DNA of 64,000 nucleotides from positions 372,001 to 436,000 of the forward strand of contig NZ_FNNE01000002.1 in assembly GCF_900106945.1 (NCBI RefSeq). Reading direction: 5' to 3'. The notes under the pieces are model-generated. The model was given only the letters and a program-made list of their open reading frames with translations. It was not told the DNA's origin and did not search any database. This document shows positions 29,177 through 41,479 of the stretch, one piece after another; the first letter of the stretch is position 1, and the number at the start of each line of letters is the position of its first letter. Source of the DNA: Marinobacter mobilis. Its GTDB lineage: Bacteria; Pseudomonadota; Gammaproteobacteria; Pseudomonadales; Oleiphilaceae. Made by a program: the position numbers and the translations under genes.

Positions 29177-30181
29177 TTAACGGGAGGCCATGAGTGAGGC
29201 CAGATCCTGAAGGTGATGCCAGGGAGGGAGATCGCCAAATCCTTTCGCTGCCCGATCGGTTTCGCTACAGAGACGCAAGGCCTCGTAGAGGGTAGGGCGG
29301 GACAGGCGGCGGGCGGCAGTTTCAAGGGCCCGGGCCCTCTGGGGCTGGCGAATACCGCGTTGTTTGAGAAACTGGGCAGAAGGCTCCCGTTTGGCGAGGG
29401 CTTTCTGTAGCTCAAGTGTCAGATTGAGGTCGCGGCTGAGGATGCTGAGCAGGCCAAGGGGGCTGTCACCTTCCTGCTGCACGAAGTTGATGATGCGTCG
29501 TGCGTTGGCCGTATTGCCGGTGAGAAGTTCCGTGATTAGCTCAAAGACGTTGAAGCGGGCGCTGTCCTGCACTGCCCGTTCCACGGCGTCGGCATCAATG
29601 GTGCCGTCTTTGCAGAACAGGGCCAGCCGTTCAAGTTCCTGGGCTGCAGCCAGCAGGTTGCCCTCAAGCCGTTCGCTGAGCATGGTGAGGGCTTCGCTGG
29701 TGACGTGCAGTCCCTGGTTACGGGCGCGCTGTTGTAACCAAGCCGGAAATTTGTCGGTATCCACTGGCCAGACCGTGACATGAAGTCCCTTGTCCTGCAG
29801 CAGTTTGTACCATTTCCGGCGAAGCTCGGCAGCGTCCAGTCTGGCGCTGATGAGAATCAGTAATATGTCTTCCGGGGGATCGGGAAGCACGCGCTCAAGG
29901 ATCTTGCGACCGTCACCAAGCTTTCCGGTGGGCAGATGAATCTCAATCCGGCGGCGTTCGGCGAACAGTGACAGGGCACCAAACTCTTCTCCGACACTGT
30001 TCCAGTCGAGCTGCTGGTCGGCGTGGTAAGTCACGCGGTCCTCGAATCCGGCTTCCCGGGCTGCTTTGCGAATTTGGTCGCAGCATTCCTGTACCAGCAG
30101 AGGCTCGTCTCCGGACACCAGGTATACCGGGTGTAACCCCTTTTTGAGTTGCTGAGGCAGTTGCGCTGGCTGGGCCTTCAT
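29177..30181 (-). CDS. holA: DNA polymerase III subunit delta
   Basis: Clamp-loader subunit that opens the beta sliding clamp. The 334-residue protein starts MKAQPAQLPQQLKKGLHPVYLVSGDEPLLVQE, the family N-terminus with the degenerate ATPase fold, and shows the clamp-opening segment AREAGFEDRVTYH and the lid/collar helices (ELITELLTGNTANARRIIN). It overlaps lptE by four bases, and the leuS-lptE-holA order is the same as in E. coli. Confidence 0.94.
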   Translation of the reverse strand: MKAQPAQLPQQLKKGLHPVYLVSGDEPLLVQECCDQIRKAAREAGFEDRVTYHADQQLDWNSVGEEFGALSLFAERRRIEIHLPTGKLGDGRKILERVLPDPPEDILLILISARLDAAELRRKWYKLLQDKGLHVTVWPVDTDKFPAWLQQRARNQGLHVTSEALTMLSERLEGNLLAAAQELERLALFCKDGTIDADAVERAVQDSARFNVFELITELLTGNTANARRIINFVQQEGDSPLGLLSILSRDLNLTLELQKALAKREPSAQFLKQRGIRQPQRARALETAARRLSRPTLYEALRLCSETDRAAKGFGDLPPWHHLQDLASLMASR

Positions 30182-30791
30182 CGGAGGGGCGCTTGCTCTG
30201 AGGTTTCCGGTGCGGTGGGGGGCGGAGTCTGGGCCTGTGCCTCAATTGCCCGAATGCGGGCTTCGGTCATGGGGGTCAGGCGGAAGATGATCTGCTGTGC
30301 CAGTCGTTGATAGAGCGCAGACTCTATTTCCTGCTGTTCCCGCTGTTTGGCCAGAACCTGGTCTTCGTCGTAACGATAGGACTCGCTGCTGTTGAGTTCA
30401 GACTCTGCAATCAACGGCAGGCCCTGGCGGTTTTGCAGGTCCATCCATACCCGCTGTCGCAGATCGTATTCCGCAGCAGATCCCTGCAAGGTAATGGCGC
30501 TGGTGCGTCGGGTCTGTTCAAACCGGGTCAGCCGCAGCCGGTACGCCGCCTGGGCTGGCTCGGTAAGCGCGACTTCGCCGAGGGTGAGTTGCTCGGTGAC
30601 AGCGTTGCACAATGCCACCGGTACATTGCCGGCGCATTGAACCGACAGCGGTTGCAGAGCCGAGGAGACGGGGGCTGCTCCCCGCAGTTGGAAGCCACAG
30701 GCGGAGATGGCGAGCACGGCGGCCAGCAAGGTGAGTCTTGCGGTGACCGCTGCATATGCTGGCGACGGGTTCCTGCTGCTTCCCAAGGTCA

Positions 30792-30792
<1 letters not shown>
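30178..30792 (-). CDS. lptE: LPS assembly lipoprotein LptE
   Basis: Outer-membrane lipoprotein that plugs the LptD barrel for LPS export. The 204-residue precursor has a lipobox ending ISAC (C32 as counted from this start) followed by the family signature GFQLRG, then a beta-rich domain (SVQCAGNVPVALCNAVTEQL). The C-terminal Pro/Thr-rich tail is variable. The long signal region suggests the true start could be a little downstream. It overlaps both leuS (ATGA) and holA, so all three are co-translated. Confidence 0.92.
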
Positions 30793-33389
<2,597 letters not shown>

Positions 33390-33428
33390 CTAGATTACCC
33401 TGTTAAAAGATTTGCTGAGCGGCCGCAC

Positions 33429-33434
33429 ATTCTA
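33429..33434 (-). promoter_or_regulatory. Candidate -10 for leuS
   Basis: On the minus strand TAGAAT lies about 45 bases upstream of the leuS ATG. No strong -35 is at the proper distance. Weak prediction. Confidence 0.28.
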
Positions 33435-33584
33435 ACGTACCGCGGGCGTTACAGGTAGTCTGCCAAAAGGCGAAACCTGTGCCAGAATCACAGTAAGGGC
33501 GCCGGGATCGTCCGGAGGAGTTTTCGTTGCGGCTCCGCAGGTTGGAGTCACCGGGAAAAATGCAAGATCTCATGGGGTATCGCT

Positions 33585-34130
33585 ATGACAGAGCCAGAAC
33601 GTCATCACCTTTCCGGCCAGGCATTAAAGGTTTATGACCGAATGCTGGAACGGGTTCAACGCGGGCTAGCGGAGGCGGGCGATGTAACCGTCGACGGAGT
33701 TCGTGCAGAAATAGCCAAGGCGATTGAAGTCGAGTATGCACTCGAAGAGATGACCCGGGAGGAGGCCGATCTGTTAGGCGCTTACCTGACGCGGGATCTG
33801 GGGCATCTGCTGCACTTTATCGATGAAACCGGCGAAGGTCTGGAAGAATGGTTACAGCTGGATATCTCACTGATGGAACATCAGTTGGCCAACATGCTGT
33901 TTTCCATTGCCGACAAGACTCGGCTCGACACCCTTGAGCTGAACCAGAAGCTGGCCAATGAGGATGTCAGTCACTACATCAGTGGCGAGGTGGCGACGGC
34001 TGGCATGTTCAAGTGCCTGAATTGCGGGCACATGACGTGCCTCACGGCGACCAGCCACATTGCGCCCTGTGAGGCCTGCAACTCTCATTACTTTGAGCGG
34101 GTGACCAGCCGCTGGCCAAAAGAAGCCTGA
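33585..34130 (+). CDS. Zinc-ribbon protein, YbeL family (DUF1451)
   Basis: A 181-residue cytosolic protein with a helical, acidic N-terminal part and a C-terminal zinc ribbon (MFKCLNCGHMTCL ... CEACNSHYFERV). This is the YbeL/DUF1451 architecture; the function of the family is unknown to me. YbeL lies beside leuS in E. coli, and here it is divergent from leuS, so the neighbourhood is conserved. The ATG follows GGGGTATCGCT. Confidence 0.87.
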   Translation: MTEPERHHLSGQALKVYDRMLERVQRGLAEAGDVTVDGVRAEIAKAIEVEYALEEMTREEADLLGAYLTRDLGHLLHFIDETGEGLEEWLQLDISLMEHQLANMLFSIADKTRLDTLELNQKLANEDVSHYISGEVATAGMFKCLNCGHMTCLTATSHIAPCEACNSHYFERVTSRWPKEA

Positions 34131-34135
34131 TGCCT

Positions 34136-34160
34136 AATGCCCCACCATGGGTGGGGCATT
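34136..34160. terminator. Hairpin between the ybeL-like gene and lnt
   Basis: AATGCCCCACC (34136-34146) pairs perfectly with GGTGGGGCATT (34150-34160) around a three-base loop. It lies between two convergent genes and probably ends both transcripts, though the following T tract is interrupted. Confidence 0.7.
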
Positions 34161-34192
34161 GTTGTCTGCAAGAGTCTGTCTCGGGAACATCC

Positions 34193-35719
34193 CTAGCTGA
34201 TCGCCGGGATTTCCCGTTCCCGTACAAACACGATCAGAATGGCAGCCAGTGTCAGCACCGGCCAGGAGCCTGTCGCCATATAGGGCGTGGAGCCTGTCGC
34301 CGCACGGGCTTCCCCGCGCAGAGTGGTCGCAGTGAATTGCGGCACGCTGGTGGCAATCTGCCCTTTTTCGTCGATGATCGCAGTTAGCCCGTTGTTGGTG
34401 CCGCGGATCATGTAGCGCCCGGTTTCAAGCGCCCGCATACGGGCGATCTGAAGGTGCTGGAGCGGACCGATGGAATCACCGAACCAGCCATCGTTGCTGA
34501 TGGTGACCAGCAAATCCGCAGCACGGGCGTTCATGGCTACGAAGTCCGGATAGGCTACCTCGTAGCAGATGTACGGCATGATCCGGATAGCCCCTGCCAC
34601 CAGGGGCGACTGGTGTTGCGGGCCGCGGGAAAAGTCCGACATGGGCAGGTCGAAGAAGCCAATCAGTCCCCGCAGCCACTGTTGCAGTGGCACATACTCT
34701 CCGAATGGCACCAACTTCTGTTTGTGGTACATGCCTTCCCCATTGCCCAGCGCCATGATGCTGTTGTGGAAGGTGAAGTCTTCAAGGCGATCGCTGAATC
34801 CATACCATGGAATGCCGGTGATCAGGGTGCTGTCTGGCCCAAGGCGGGATTCAATGTGGTCGAAAATCGGGCCGGCCTGGTCCTGGGTGAGCGGAATGGC
34901 GGTTTCGGGCCACAGGATGAGATCCTGTTGCCAGTCGTCTTCGGTCAGCCCCAGGTAGGTGACGATCTGTTGTTTCAGGTGATCCGGATCCCATTTGATC
35001 AGCTGAGGAACATTGCCTTGCATGGTCGCAACGGAGATCGGAGTCGCCGACACCTGCGTCCACGATGTGGCGTTCAGGGCTGGGCCCGCAAGCCAGGGCA
35101 GAAATCCGGCGGCGAGGGTGGCGAGGGACACTTTCGGTCGTTTCTGCTGGAGCAGCCAGGCGGCGGCGTAGAGCGACAGGCCAAGGGCGACCACCCAAAG
35201 GGTTGCGCCGTGGACGCCAAGCACGGGTGCCCAGCCAGCCAGCGGGCCATCGACCTGTGCCGTGCCGAGGTAGAGCCAGGGGAAACCGGTAAGAAGCCAG
35301 CCCCGAACCCAGTCCCCCAGTATCCAGATGGCGGGGAACAGCAGCAGGCGTCGGGTCTTGCTGACCTGGGCCAGTTTGCCCCAGGCCCAGAAGGCAATCC
35401 CATGAAAGAGCGCGAGCCCGGCAACAAAAAACGCCGTCATCAGAATGGATGCCGGGATGGAGGTGTTGCCGAATTGGCTGATACTGATATATACCCAGGA
35501 AGCGCCGCTGCCAAACAGTCCCAGGCCAACCAGCCAGCCGGCCCTGAACAGCCGCTCTGCGGGTAGTGTGACGGTGCAGAGCAGAATCAGTGCGACGGAC
35601 ACCGGCCCCAGCCACCACCAGTGGAAGGGCGCAAAGGTAAGTGTCTGGGTTGCGCCAGCTAACAGCAGAAGGGCGGTTGACAGCCAGCGGTTAGCGACAG
35701 GGATGCTGTCACGCCCCAC
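34193..35719 (-). CDS. lnt: Apolipoprotein N-acyltransferase
   Basis: Inner-membrane enzyme that adds the third acyl chain to lipoproteins before Lol sorting. The 508-residue protein has about six N-terminal membrane helices, then a periplasmic nitrilase-like domain with the triad in LWPETAIP (Glu), YHKQKLVPFGEYVP (Lys) and PYICYEVAYP (Cys), and a final helix. It starts at a GTG and overlaps corC by 11 bases. The order miaB-ybeZ-ybeY-corC-lnt is the classical one. Confidence 0.95.
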   Translation of the reverse strand: MGRDSIPVANRWLSTALLLLAGATQTLTFAPFHWWWLGPVSVALILLCTVTLPAERLFRAGWLVGLGLFGSGASWVYISISQFGNTSIPASILMTAFFVAGLALFHGIAFWAWGKLAQVSKTRRLLLFPAIWILGDWVRGWLLTGFPWLYLGTAQVDGPLAGWAPVLGVHGATLWVVALGLSLYAAAWLLQQKRPKVSLATLAAGFLPWLAGPALNATSWTQVSATPISVATMQGNVPQLIKWDPDHLKQQIVTYLGLTEDDWQQDLILWPETAIPLTQDQAGPIFDHIESRLGPDSTLITGIPWYGFSDRLEDFTFHNSIMALGNGEGMYHKQKLVPFGEYVPLQQWLRGLIGFFDLPMSDFSRGPQHQSPLVAGAIRIMPYICYEVAYPDFVAMNARAADLLVTISNDGWFGDSIGPLQHLQIARMRALETGRYMIRGTNNGLTAIIDEKGQIATSVPQFTATTLRGEARAATGSTPYMATGSWPVLTLAAILIVFVREREIPAIS

Positions 35720-36554
35720 TGCGAGTCACCTGCAGCAGCCGGATCACGCGGTTGTCGGCGTTGGCAATGGTAAACGTCAGGTTGCCCACCTTCACCGACT
35801 CGCCGCGTCGCGGAAGGTGACCGAACTCCTTGAGGATAACGCCGCCGATGGTGTCGAACTCCTGCTCGTCGAGATCGGTGCTGAAGAATTCGTTGAAGTC
35901 TTCAATCGGGGTGACGGCTTTGACCGCGAAGACGCCGTTACCGCGAGTCTTGATGTGGGTCTCTTCGTCAAAGTCGTGTTCGTCCTCGATCTCGCCGACG
36001 ATCTGCTCCAGCACGTCCTCGATGGTGATCAGGCCGGCAGTGCCGCCATACTCATCCACCACAATGGCCATGTGGTTGCGGTTTTCCTTGAATTCCTTGA
36101 GCAGCTGATTCAGCCGCTTGCTTTCAGGGATGAAGGTCGGCGGCCGGAGCAATTCACGGATACGGGGCCAGGAAAGCTCGTTGGCGAGTGCCAGTGGCAG
36201 CAGGTCCTTTGCCAGCAGGATGCCAACAACGTCATCCGGGCTGTCGCCAATGACCGGAAAGCGGCTGTGGGCGGACTCGATGATTTCAGTGAGGGCGGAC
36301 TTGGGATCCAGCGAGTCCTTGACGGTGACCATCTGGGAGCGGGGGATCATGATCTCCTCAACCCGCATGTCGATGACCTGCATAGCGCCTTCAATGATGC
36401 TCATGGCATCGGCATCAATGATGTGCTCGGCCTCGGCGTCCCGTAATATTTCCAGTATGTCCTCTGCGGACTCGGGCTCACTGGAGAAAGCCTGTGAAAT
36501 TCGTTCCAGCCAGGACTTGTGGCCCTGACTGCGACTCGACTGATCGTCGCTCAT
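35709..36554 (-). CDS. corC: CorC/HlyC family CBS-domain protein
   Basis: Cytosolic protein with two CBS domains (starting at EIMIPRSQMVTV and GILLAKDLLPLAL) and a C-terminal CorC_HlyC domain (DFNEFFSTDLDEQEFDTIGG). It lacks the membrane DUF21 domain, so it is the short, soluble form of 281 residues, as in E. coli YbeX/CorC. The role in Mg/Co efflux is by family; association with ybeY also suggests a link to ribosome metabolism. Confidence 0.92.
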   Translation of the reverse strand: MSDDQSSRSQGHKSWLERISQAFSSEPESAEDILEILRDAEAEHIIDADAMSIIEGAMQVIDMRVEEIMIPRSQMVTVKDSLDPKSALTEIIESAHSRFPVIGDSPDDVVGILLAKDLLPLALANELSWPRIRELLRPPTFIPESKRLNQLLKEFKENRNHMAIVVDEYGGTAGLITIEDVLEQIVGEIEDEHDFDEETHIKTRGNGVFAVKAVTPIEDFNEFFSTDLDEQEFDTIGGVILKEFGHLPRRGESVKVGNLTFTIANADNRVIRLLQVTRSGA

Positions 36555-36587
36555 GAGTCTGTTTCCGTATCCTTTTGTTTTTGAGGA

Positions 36588-37040
36588 CTAGGCCTCGTAA
36601 GGGTTGGCATATCCAAGCTGCGTCAGCAGCTGGATCTCAAGGTTTTCCATAACCTCGGCGTCCTCATCATTTATATGGTCGTAGCCCTGCAGGTGCAAGA
36701 GGCCGTGAATCACCATGTGTGCCCAGTGGGATTCCAGAGACTTGTTTTGCTCTTGCGCTTCCCGCACAACGACGTCGGCGGCGATCACCAGATCACCCGC
36801 CAATGGCACTGTTATACCGGCCGGTGCCTCAAATGGAAAGGACAGCACGTTGGTCGGCCCGGATTTGCCCCGGTACTGGTCGTTGAGGCTGGCGCTTTCG
36901 TCACAGTCGACGATCCGGATGGTGACTTCGGAATCGTGTTCCTGTTGCCAGGCGGCATTGGCCCAGGCGGTCAGTGACTGGTCATCCGGAACGCCAGAAG
37001 CCTCATAGGCTCGCTGTATATCCACGGTCAGTTCGCTCAT
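36588..37040 (-). CDS. ybeY: Endoribonuclease / rRNA maturation factor YbeY
   Basis: Metal-dependent RNase needed for 16S rRNA 3' end maturation and ribosome quality control. The 150-residue protein has the signature histidines in HGLLHLQGYDH, the NVLSFPFEAP motif and an N-terminal segment VTIRIVDCDESASLNDQYRG. Its ATG overlaps the stop of ybeZ by four bases. Confidence 0.95.
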   Translation of the reverse strand: MSELTVDIQRAYEASGVPDDQSLTAWANAAWQQEHDSEVTIRIVDCDESASLNDQYRGKSGPTNVLSFPFEAPAGITVPLAGDLVIAADVVVREAQEQNKSLESHWAHMVIHGLLHLQGYDHINDEDAEVMENLEIQLLTQLGYANPYEA

Positions 37041-38020
37041 TCGCGGGCTCCACTGCCATCATCAAACGCGTCATAAGCCTCGACAATGCGCTGAACCAGC
37101 GGGTGTCGCACGACGTCTTTCGATTCAAAGCGGGTAAAACCGATACCGGCTACCTTGCTAAGCACCCCGGCGGCGTGGATGAGGCCAGAGTTCTGGCCTC
37201 GGGGCAAATCCACCTGGGTGGTGTCGCCAGTAATGACCGCGGTTGAGCCAAAGCCGATTCGGGTCAGGAACATCTTCATCTGTTCCCGTGTCGTATTCTG
37301 ACTTTCGTCGAGAATGATGAAGGCATTATTAAGGGTGCGTCCCCGCATGAAGGCCAATGGAGCAATTTCAATCACATTTTTCTCGATCAGCTTGGTGACC
37401 TGGTCAAAACCAAGCATCTCGTAAAGTGCGTCATAGAGCGGGCGCAGGTAGGGGTCTACCTTCTGGGCCAGATCGCCAGGAAGGAAGCCCAGCTTTTCAC
37501 CAGCCTCGACGGCAGGGCGCACCAGCAGGATGCGTTTGACCTGTTCGTCCTTGAGAGCTTCCACGGCGCAGGCGACGGCCAGCCAGGTTTTTCCGGTCCC
37601 CGCCGGCCCAATGCCGAAGTTGATGTCGTGGTTACGGATGTTGTGCACGTACTTCTGCTGGTTACCGCCCCGAGGCCTGGCTTGCAGTCTGGGGGTCTTG
37701 ATCACCACCATACTGCCATCGAACTGGACGTCATCAGGCAGGCGCTCCAGGCCGGATTCGCGGATGAACAGGTGTACGGTGTCCGGTGCAATGTCGTCGC
37801 TGGCCTCGGTTTCACGAAACAGGTGGCGCACAACCTCTGCAGCGGCGGCGACATGATCGCTGTCGCCTTCAATACGGAAATGATGGCCGCGCCGGCCAAT
37901 CCTGACTTCCAGTCGTTTCTCGATCTGCTTCAGATGCTCATCGAACTGGCCACACAGGGTGGCCAGACGGCGCTGGTCGACAGGGTGAAGGTCGAATTGT
38001 TTGATGTCGTTGGTTTTCAA
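37037..38020 (-). CDS. ybeZ: PhoH-family ATPase YbeZ
   Basis: Predicted RNA helicase-like ATPase partner of YbeY. The 327-residue protein has a small KH-like N-terminal region, the P-loop GPAGTGKTW, RPAVEAGEKLGFLPGD and the Walker B ILDESQNTT. The start is a TTG with GAGG upstream. Coupled to ybeY, 32 bases after miaB. Confidence 0.93.
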   Translation of the reverse strand: MKTNDIKQFDLHPVDQRRLATLCGQFDEHLKQIEKRLEVRIGRRGHHFRIEGDSDHVAAAAEVVRHLFRETEASDDIAPDTVHLFIRESGLERLPDDVQFDGSMVVIKTPRLQARPRGGNQQKYVHNIRNHDINFGIGPAGTGKTWLAVACAVEALKDEQVKRILLVRPAVEAGEKLGFLPGDLAQKVDPYLRPLYDALYEMLGFDQVTKLIEKNVIEIAPLAFMRGRTLNNAFIILDESQNTTREQMKMFLTRIGFGSTAVITGDTTQVDLPRGQNSGLIHAAGVLSKVAGIGFTRFESKDVVRHPLVQRIVEAYDAFDDGSGARE

Positions 38021-38052
38021 TCAGTCCTCGGTGTTTGTCGGTCGGCTTGCTA

Positions 38053-39405
38053 TCAATATAACCGGTCGTCGACCGGGATGCCCCGCAGGGAGTTGGGGAG
38101 TGCCTCACAGATTTCAACGTCAACGAACTTGCCGATGACTCCGGGGTTGTCGTGACGGAAGTTGACAACCCGGTTGTTCTCCGTGCGCCCGGCATACTGG
38201 CCCGGATCCTTCTTGGACAGACCGGTTACCAGGATGCGCTGGGTAGTGCCGACCATCTTGCGGCTGATGTCCATGGCTTGCTGATTGATACGTTGCTGGA
38301 GGATGTTGAGGCGCTGCTTCTTGACCTCCATGGCGGTATCGTCCGGCAAGTCCGAGGCCGGAGTGCCGGGGCGGGCGCTGTAAATGAAGCTGAACGACGC
38401 ATCGAAGCCAATGTCGTTGATCAGTTTCATGGTGTCCTCGAAATCCCGCTCGCTTTCGCCCGGGAAGCCGATGATGAAATCCGACGAGAAGCTGATGTCC
38501 GGGCGGATCTTGCGCAAACGACGGAGTTTAGACTTGTACTCCAGGGCGGTATGGCCCCGTTTCATGGCCGCGAGAATGCGGTCAGAGCCGCTTTGCACCG
38601 GCAGGTGAAGGTGGCTGACCAGCTCCGGTACCTGTTCGTAGACGTCGATCAGGGCATCGGAGAACTCCACCGGGTGGGAGGTGGTGTAACGAATACGGTC
38701 AATGCCGTCGATCGTGGCGATCAGGGAAATCAGTTCGGCCAGATCCATGGTGTCGCCGTCGTGGGTGTCGCCACGGTAGGCGTTGACGTTCTGGCCCAGC
38801 AGGTTGATTTCCCGGACACCCTGCTCGGAAAGGTGAGCGATCTCCGCGATGACGTCGTCCACCGGGCGGCTAACTTCCTCGCCCCGGGTGTAGGGGACCA
38901 CGCAGAAAGTGCAGTACTTGCTGCAGCCTTCCATGATGGATACGAAGGCAGAAGGGCCGTCAGCGCCAGGGGAGGGCAGGTTGTCGAACTTTTCGATTTC
39001 CGGGAAGCTGACATCCACCACGCCAACGCCGCCCTTGGTACGGACTTCTGTGATCATGTCCGGCAGGCGGTGCAGGGTTTGTGGTCCGAATACCATGTCC
39101 ACATAGGGTGCCCGGTCGATGATGGCCTGGCCTTCCTGGCTGGCAACGCAGCCACCTACGCCAATGATCAGGTCCGGCTTGCTGTTTTTCAGGGATTTCC
39201 AGCGCCCCAGCTGGTGAAAGACCTTTTCCTGGGCTTTCTCCCTGATGGAGCAGGTATTCAGCAGCAGGATGTCTGCGTCTTCCGGGGTATCGGTCATTTC
39301 GACGGCTTCGCCGGTTTTGAGCAGGTCAGCCATGCGAGACGAATCGTATTCGTTCATCTGGCAGCCGTGGGTCTTGATGTAGAGCTTCTTGGCCATGGTT
39401 CTCAA
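38053..39405 (-). CDS. miaB: tRNA-2-methylthio-N6-dimethylallyladenosine synthase MiaB
   Basis: Radical-SAM methylthiotransferase acting on the i6A37 made by MiaA. The 450-residue protein has the N-terminal cluster domain ([26 protein letters not shown]), the SAM cluster motif CSKYCTFC with VPYTRGEE, and a C-terminal TRAM domain ([11 protein letters not shown]). First gene of miaB-ybeZ-ybeY-corC-lnt and divergent from trmH. Confidence 0.96.
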   Translation of the reverse strand: MRTMAKKLYIKTHGCQMNEYDSSRMADLLKTGEAVEMTDTPEDADILLLNTCSIREKAQEKVFHQLGRWKSLKNSKPDLIIGVGGCVASQEGQAIIDRAPYVDMVFGPQTLHRLPDMITEVRTKGGVGVVDVSFPEIEKFDNLPSPGADGPSAFVSIMEGCSKYCTFCVVPYTRGEEVSRPVDDVIAEIAHLSEQGVREINLLGQNVNAYRGDTHDGDTMDLAELISLIATIDGIDRIRYTTSHPVEFSDALIDVYEQVPELVSHLHLPVQSGSDRILAAMKRGHTALEYKSKLRRLRKIRPDISFSSDFIIGFPGESERDFEDTMKLINDIGFDASFSFIYSARPGTPASDLPDDTAMEVKKQRLNILQQRINQQAMDISRKMVGTTQRILVTGLSKKDPGQYAGRTENNRVVNFRHDNPGVIGKFVDVEICEALPNSLRGIPVDDRLY

Positions 39406-39566
39406 ATTGCGTAGGTGAATGGTCGCGGTACCGGCTTGTTCCGGGGGCGATCGGCCAGCTGCCGCAATGGCAGGCAGGCTAAAACGAACGGGCTATTATA
39501 GCGGTCTGCTCAAACCTCAACCAGTATTTCATCGGTCGGGTTGCGGTAACCCCCCCGTGGGGGCTG

Positions 39567-39575
39567 TGGTATGAT
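39567..39575 (+). promoter_or_regulatory. Extended -10 promoter for trmH
   Basis: TGGTATGAT is an extended -10 (TG, one base, TATGAT with five of six consensus bases) placed about 32 bases before the chosen trmH start. A GC-rich small hairpin (CCCCC/GGGGG, around 39551-39563) lies just upstream. Confidence 0.5.
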
Positions 39576-39606
39576 CTGCCGCGTCCTGAAGTGAATGAGA
39601 GTCGCC

Positions 39607-40317
39607 ATGACCCCAGAACGTCTTGTCCGTATCAAGGAGATACTTGACCGCCGCCAGCCCGACCTGACGGTGCTGACCGATCAGGTTCACAAGCCCCGAA
39701 ACCTGTCGGCGATTATCCGTTCCTGCGATGCCTTCGGGCTGTCCTCCATGCATGCGGTATGGCCAAAAGAAGGCTATCGGGCGTTCCGTAAGACCGCAGG
39801 CGGCAGTTTTAACTGGGTAACGACCCATACCCACCCCACCATGACCGCGGCAGTAGAGTCCCTGAAGTCCCGGGGGCACAAGCTCTATGCCGCACAGCTG
39901 TCTGATCGGGCTGTGGATTACCGGGAGGTGGACTTCACTGTGCCCTGCGCGGTCATTATGGGTAATGAGGTGGAGGGGGTCAGTCCCGCGGCGGCTGACG
40001 AAGCCGACGAGCACATTGTCATTCCAATGATGGGTATGGTGGAGTCTCTTAATGTCTCCTCCGCCTGTGCGATTATTCTGGCGGAAGCCCAACGCCAGCG
40101 GAAAGCGGCAGGAATGTACGATCAGCGGCGGTTGCCGGACGACGAATACCTGCATTTGCTGTTCTGCTGGTGCCAACCGACGGTCAAACGCTACTGTGAC
40201 GACCGCAATCTGCCTTACCCACCATTTGATCCGGAAACCGGCGACCTGATTGACGGTGTTGGGTGGATGGAGGCGGTGCGGAAACTGCGGCATCCGCATT
40301 TGGTGGAAGAGTCCTAG
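39607..40317 (+). CDS. trmH: tRNA (guanosine(18)-2'-O)-methyltransferase TrmH
   Basis: SPOUT-class enzyme that methylates the ribose of G18 in the tRNA D-loop. The 236-residue protein starts MTPERLVRIKEILDRRQPDLTVL, aligned with E. coli TrmH, and has HKPRNLSAIIRSCDAFG, then IMGNEVEGVSP and IPMMGMVESLNVSSACAI, which build the trefoil-knot SAM site. An ATG four codons upstream is possible but less well placed. Confidence 0.93.
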   Translation: MTPERLVRIKEILDRRQPDLTVLTDQVHKPRNLSAIIRSCDAFGLSSMHAVWPKEGYRAFRKTAGGSFNWVTTHTHPTMTAAVESLKSRGHKLYAAQLSDRAVDYREVDFTVPCAVIMGNEVEGVSPAAADEADEHIVIPMMGMVESLNVSSACAIILAEAQRQRKAAGMYDQRRLPDDEYLHLLFCWCQPTVKRYCDDRNLPYPPFDPETGDLIDGVGWMEAVRKLRHPHLVEES

Positions 40318-40356
40318 GCCGGGGACAAATTTGACCTCTGTCCCCTTGAGCGTGTG

Positions 40357-41370
40357 CTATTCCCGTCCTTCCAGGTATGTCTGTAATTGCTCTCGCAGTG
40401 CCTTAGGCAAACGGGTGATGGTCAGGGCATCGGTGTCGCGGTCGTAGTAGACCGCCTGGTTCACCAGGTCGGACGAAAACGACAGGCTCATGCCGCCGCC
40501 GGAGCCGGCAATTCGCACCAGCTTTTTGACCTTGCGGTGATCAGGGTGCAATACGCCGCTTTCCGGCAGCTCCGCAGACTGGCTGGCAAACTCTTTGAAG
40601 CGCTCTGGCTGGGCCTCGTCGAGAAACTCTGACAGGGCATCAATGGCCACCGGTTCGCCGAGGGCATGCTGTTCCTTGCAGAACTCATAGGCCCGGTTAC
40701 GGACTTTTCCTGCGTCCTGGGGTTCGCTGTTCTTGGCAAAGGCCTCCACGGCATCCAGGAAGGTCAGGGTTTCTTTCTCGACATCAATCTGGTTGGTAAA
40801 ACCGCAGAGTTTGATAAACAGTTCCCCGGCATCGCCAGTGCCACGGCCGTGGATCAGGGTGAGGAAATTTTCGCCCTGATTGTCACCCAGCCAGTCATTC
40901 AGCTCGATGCGCACTGCCAGGTTCAGTCGTGACAAGCTGAGGATGTCCGTGGCATCCAGCTGCTGCTGCGCGTCAAGGCGCAGGGCGCTGTCACTTTCCA
41001 GAATCAGCAGGTAGACCACTTCGCTGTCCGCAAGGGCCTCGTGGACAATCATAAGGTGACCCTGATGCTCTTCCTGGGTGCCGTTGAGCAGTTCCTGCCA
41101 CTGGCCAAATAACCGGTCGGTGAGGGACTCGAATGACTGTTTTTCTTCCACGTAGTCCTTGAGCCAGCCCCCGAACGGGCATTCGCCGATATCATCGGAA
41201 AAGCGTCCGTATTTCTTGCCGGGCTTGCTGTTGAACAGCCGCTTCATTTGTTTGTGCAGCGCCTCGTAGTCGCCACCGGGCTCTTTCAGGGGGGCTCCGC
41301 TGCGCAGGCTGGCTGGCTGCCCTGGCTGGAGTTGGCTGGCGTAGGCGGTGCGAAGGTACTTGATGGCCAT
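40357..41370 (-). CDS. yejK: Nucleoid-associated protein YejK/NdpA
   Basis: Nucleoid-associated protein of 337 residues, matching the family length of about 335. It starts MAIKYLRTAYASQL and has the blocks ECPFGGWLKDY, HLMIVHEALADSEVVYLLIL and FIKLCGFTNQIDVEKET. The frame is open upstream to 41577, but that part overlaps the cysN terminator and end and is not homologous. AGGGAA precedes the chosen ATG. Transcribed alone, downstream of the cysN terminator. Confidence 0.9.
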   Translation of the reverse strand: MAIKYLRTAYASQLQPGQPASLRSGAPLKEPGGDYEALHKQMKRLFNSKPGKKYGRFSDDIGECPFGGWLKDYVEEKQSFESLTDRLFGQWQELLNGTQEEHQGHLMIVHEALADSEVVYLLILESDSALRLDAQQQLDATDILSLSRLNLAVRIELNDWLGDNQGENFLTLIHGRGTGDAGELFIKLCGFTNQIDVEKETLTFLDAVEAFAKNSEPQDAGKVRNRAYEFCKEQHALGEPVAIDALSEFLDEAQPERFKEFASQSAELPESGVLHPDHRKVKKLVRIAGSGGGMSLSFSSDLVNQAVYYDRDTDALTITRLPKALREQLQTYLEGRE

Positions 41371-41397
41371 GAAAGGATTCCCTGTTTGGTAAGACTG

Positions 41398-41443
41398 AAA
41401 AAGCCCCGGCCTCAGGAGATGAATTTCCTGTGGCCGGGGCTTT
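41398..41443 (-). terminator. Intrinsic terminator after cysDN
   Basis: AAAGCCCCGGCC (41400-41411) pairs with GGCCGGGGCTTT (41432-41443), and an inner CAGGA/TCCTG stem extends it. Read on the minus strand it ends in a run of T, placing the stop of the cysDN transcript before yejK. Confidence 0.87.
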
Positions 41444-41479
41444 CTATCATAGCGGCTGAGGCTTGGGAAGGCTGGGGGC

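Noticed and set aside
38152..39414. A 420-codon plus-strand frame opposite miaB
   Set aside because: MiaB has intact radical-SAM and TRAM motifs on the minus strand; the plus frame has no family features.
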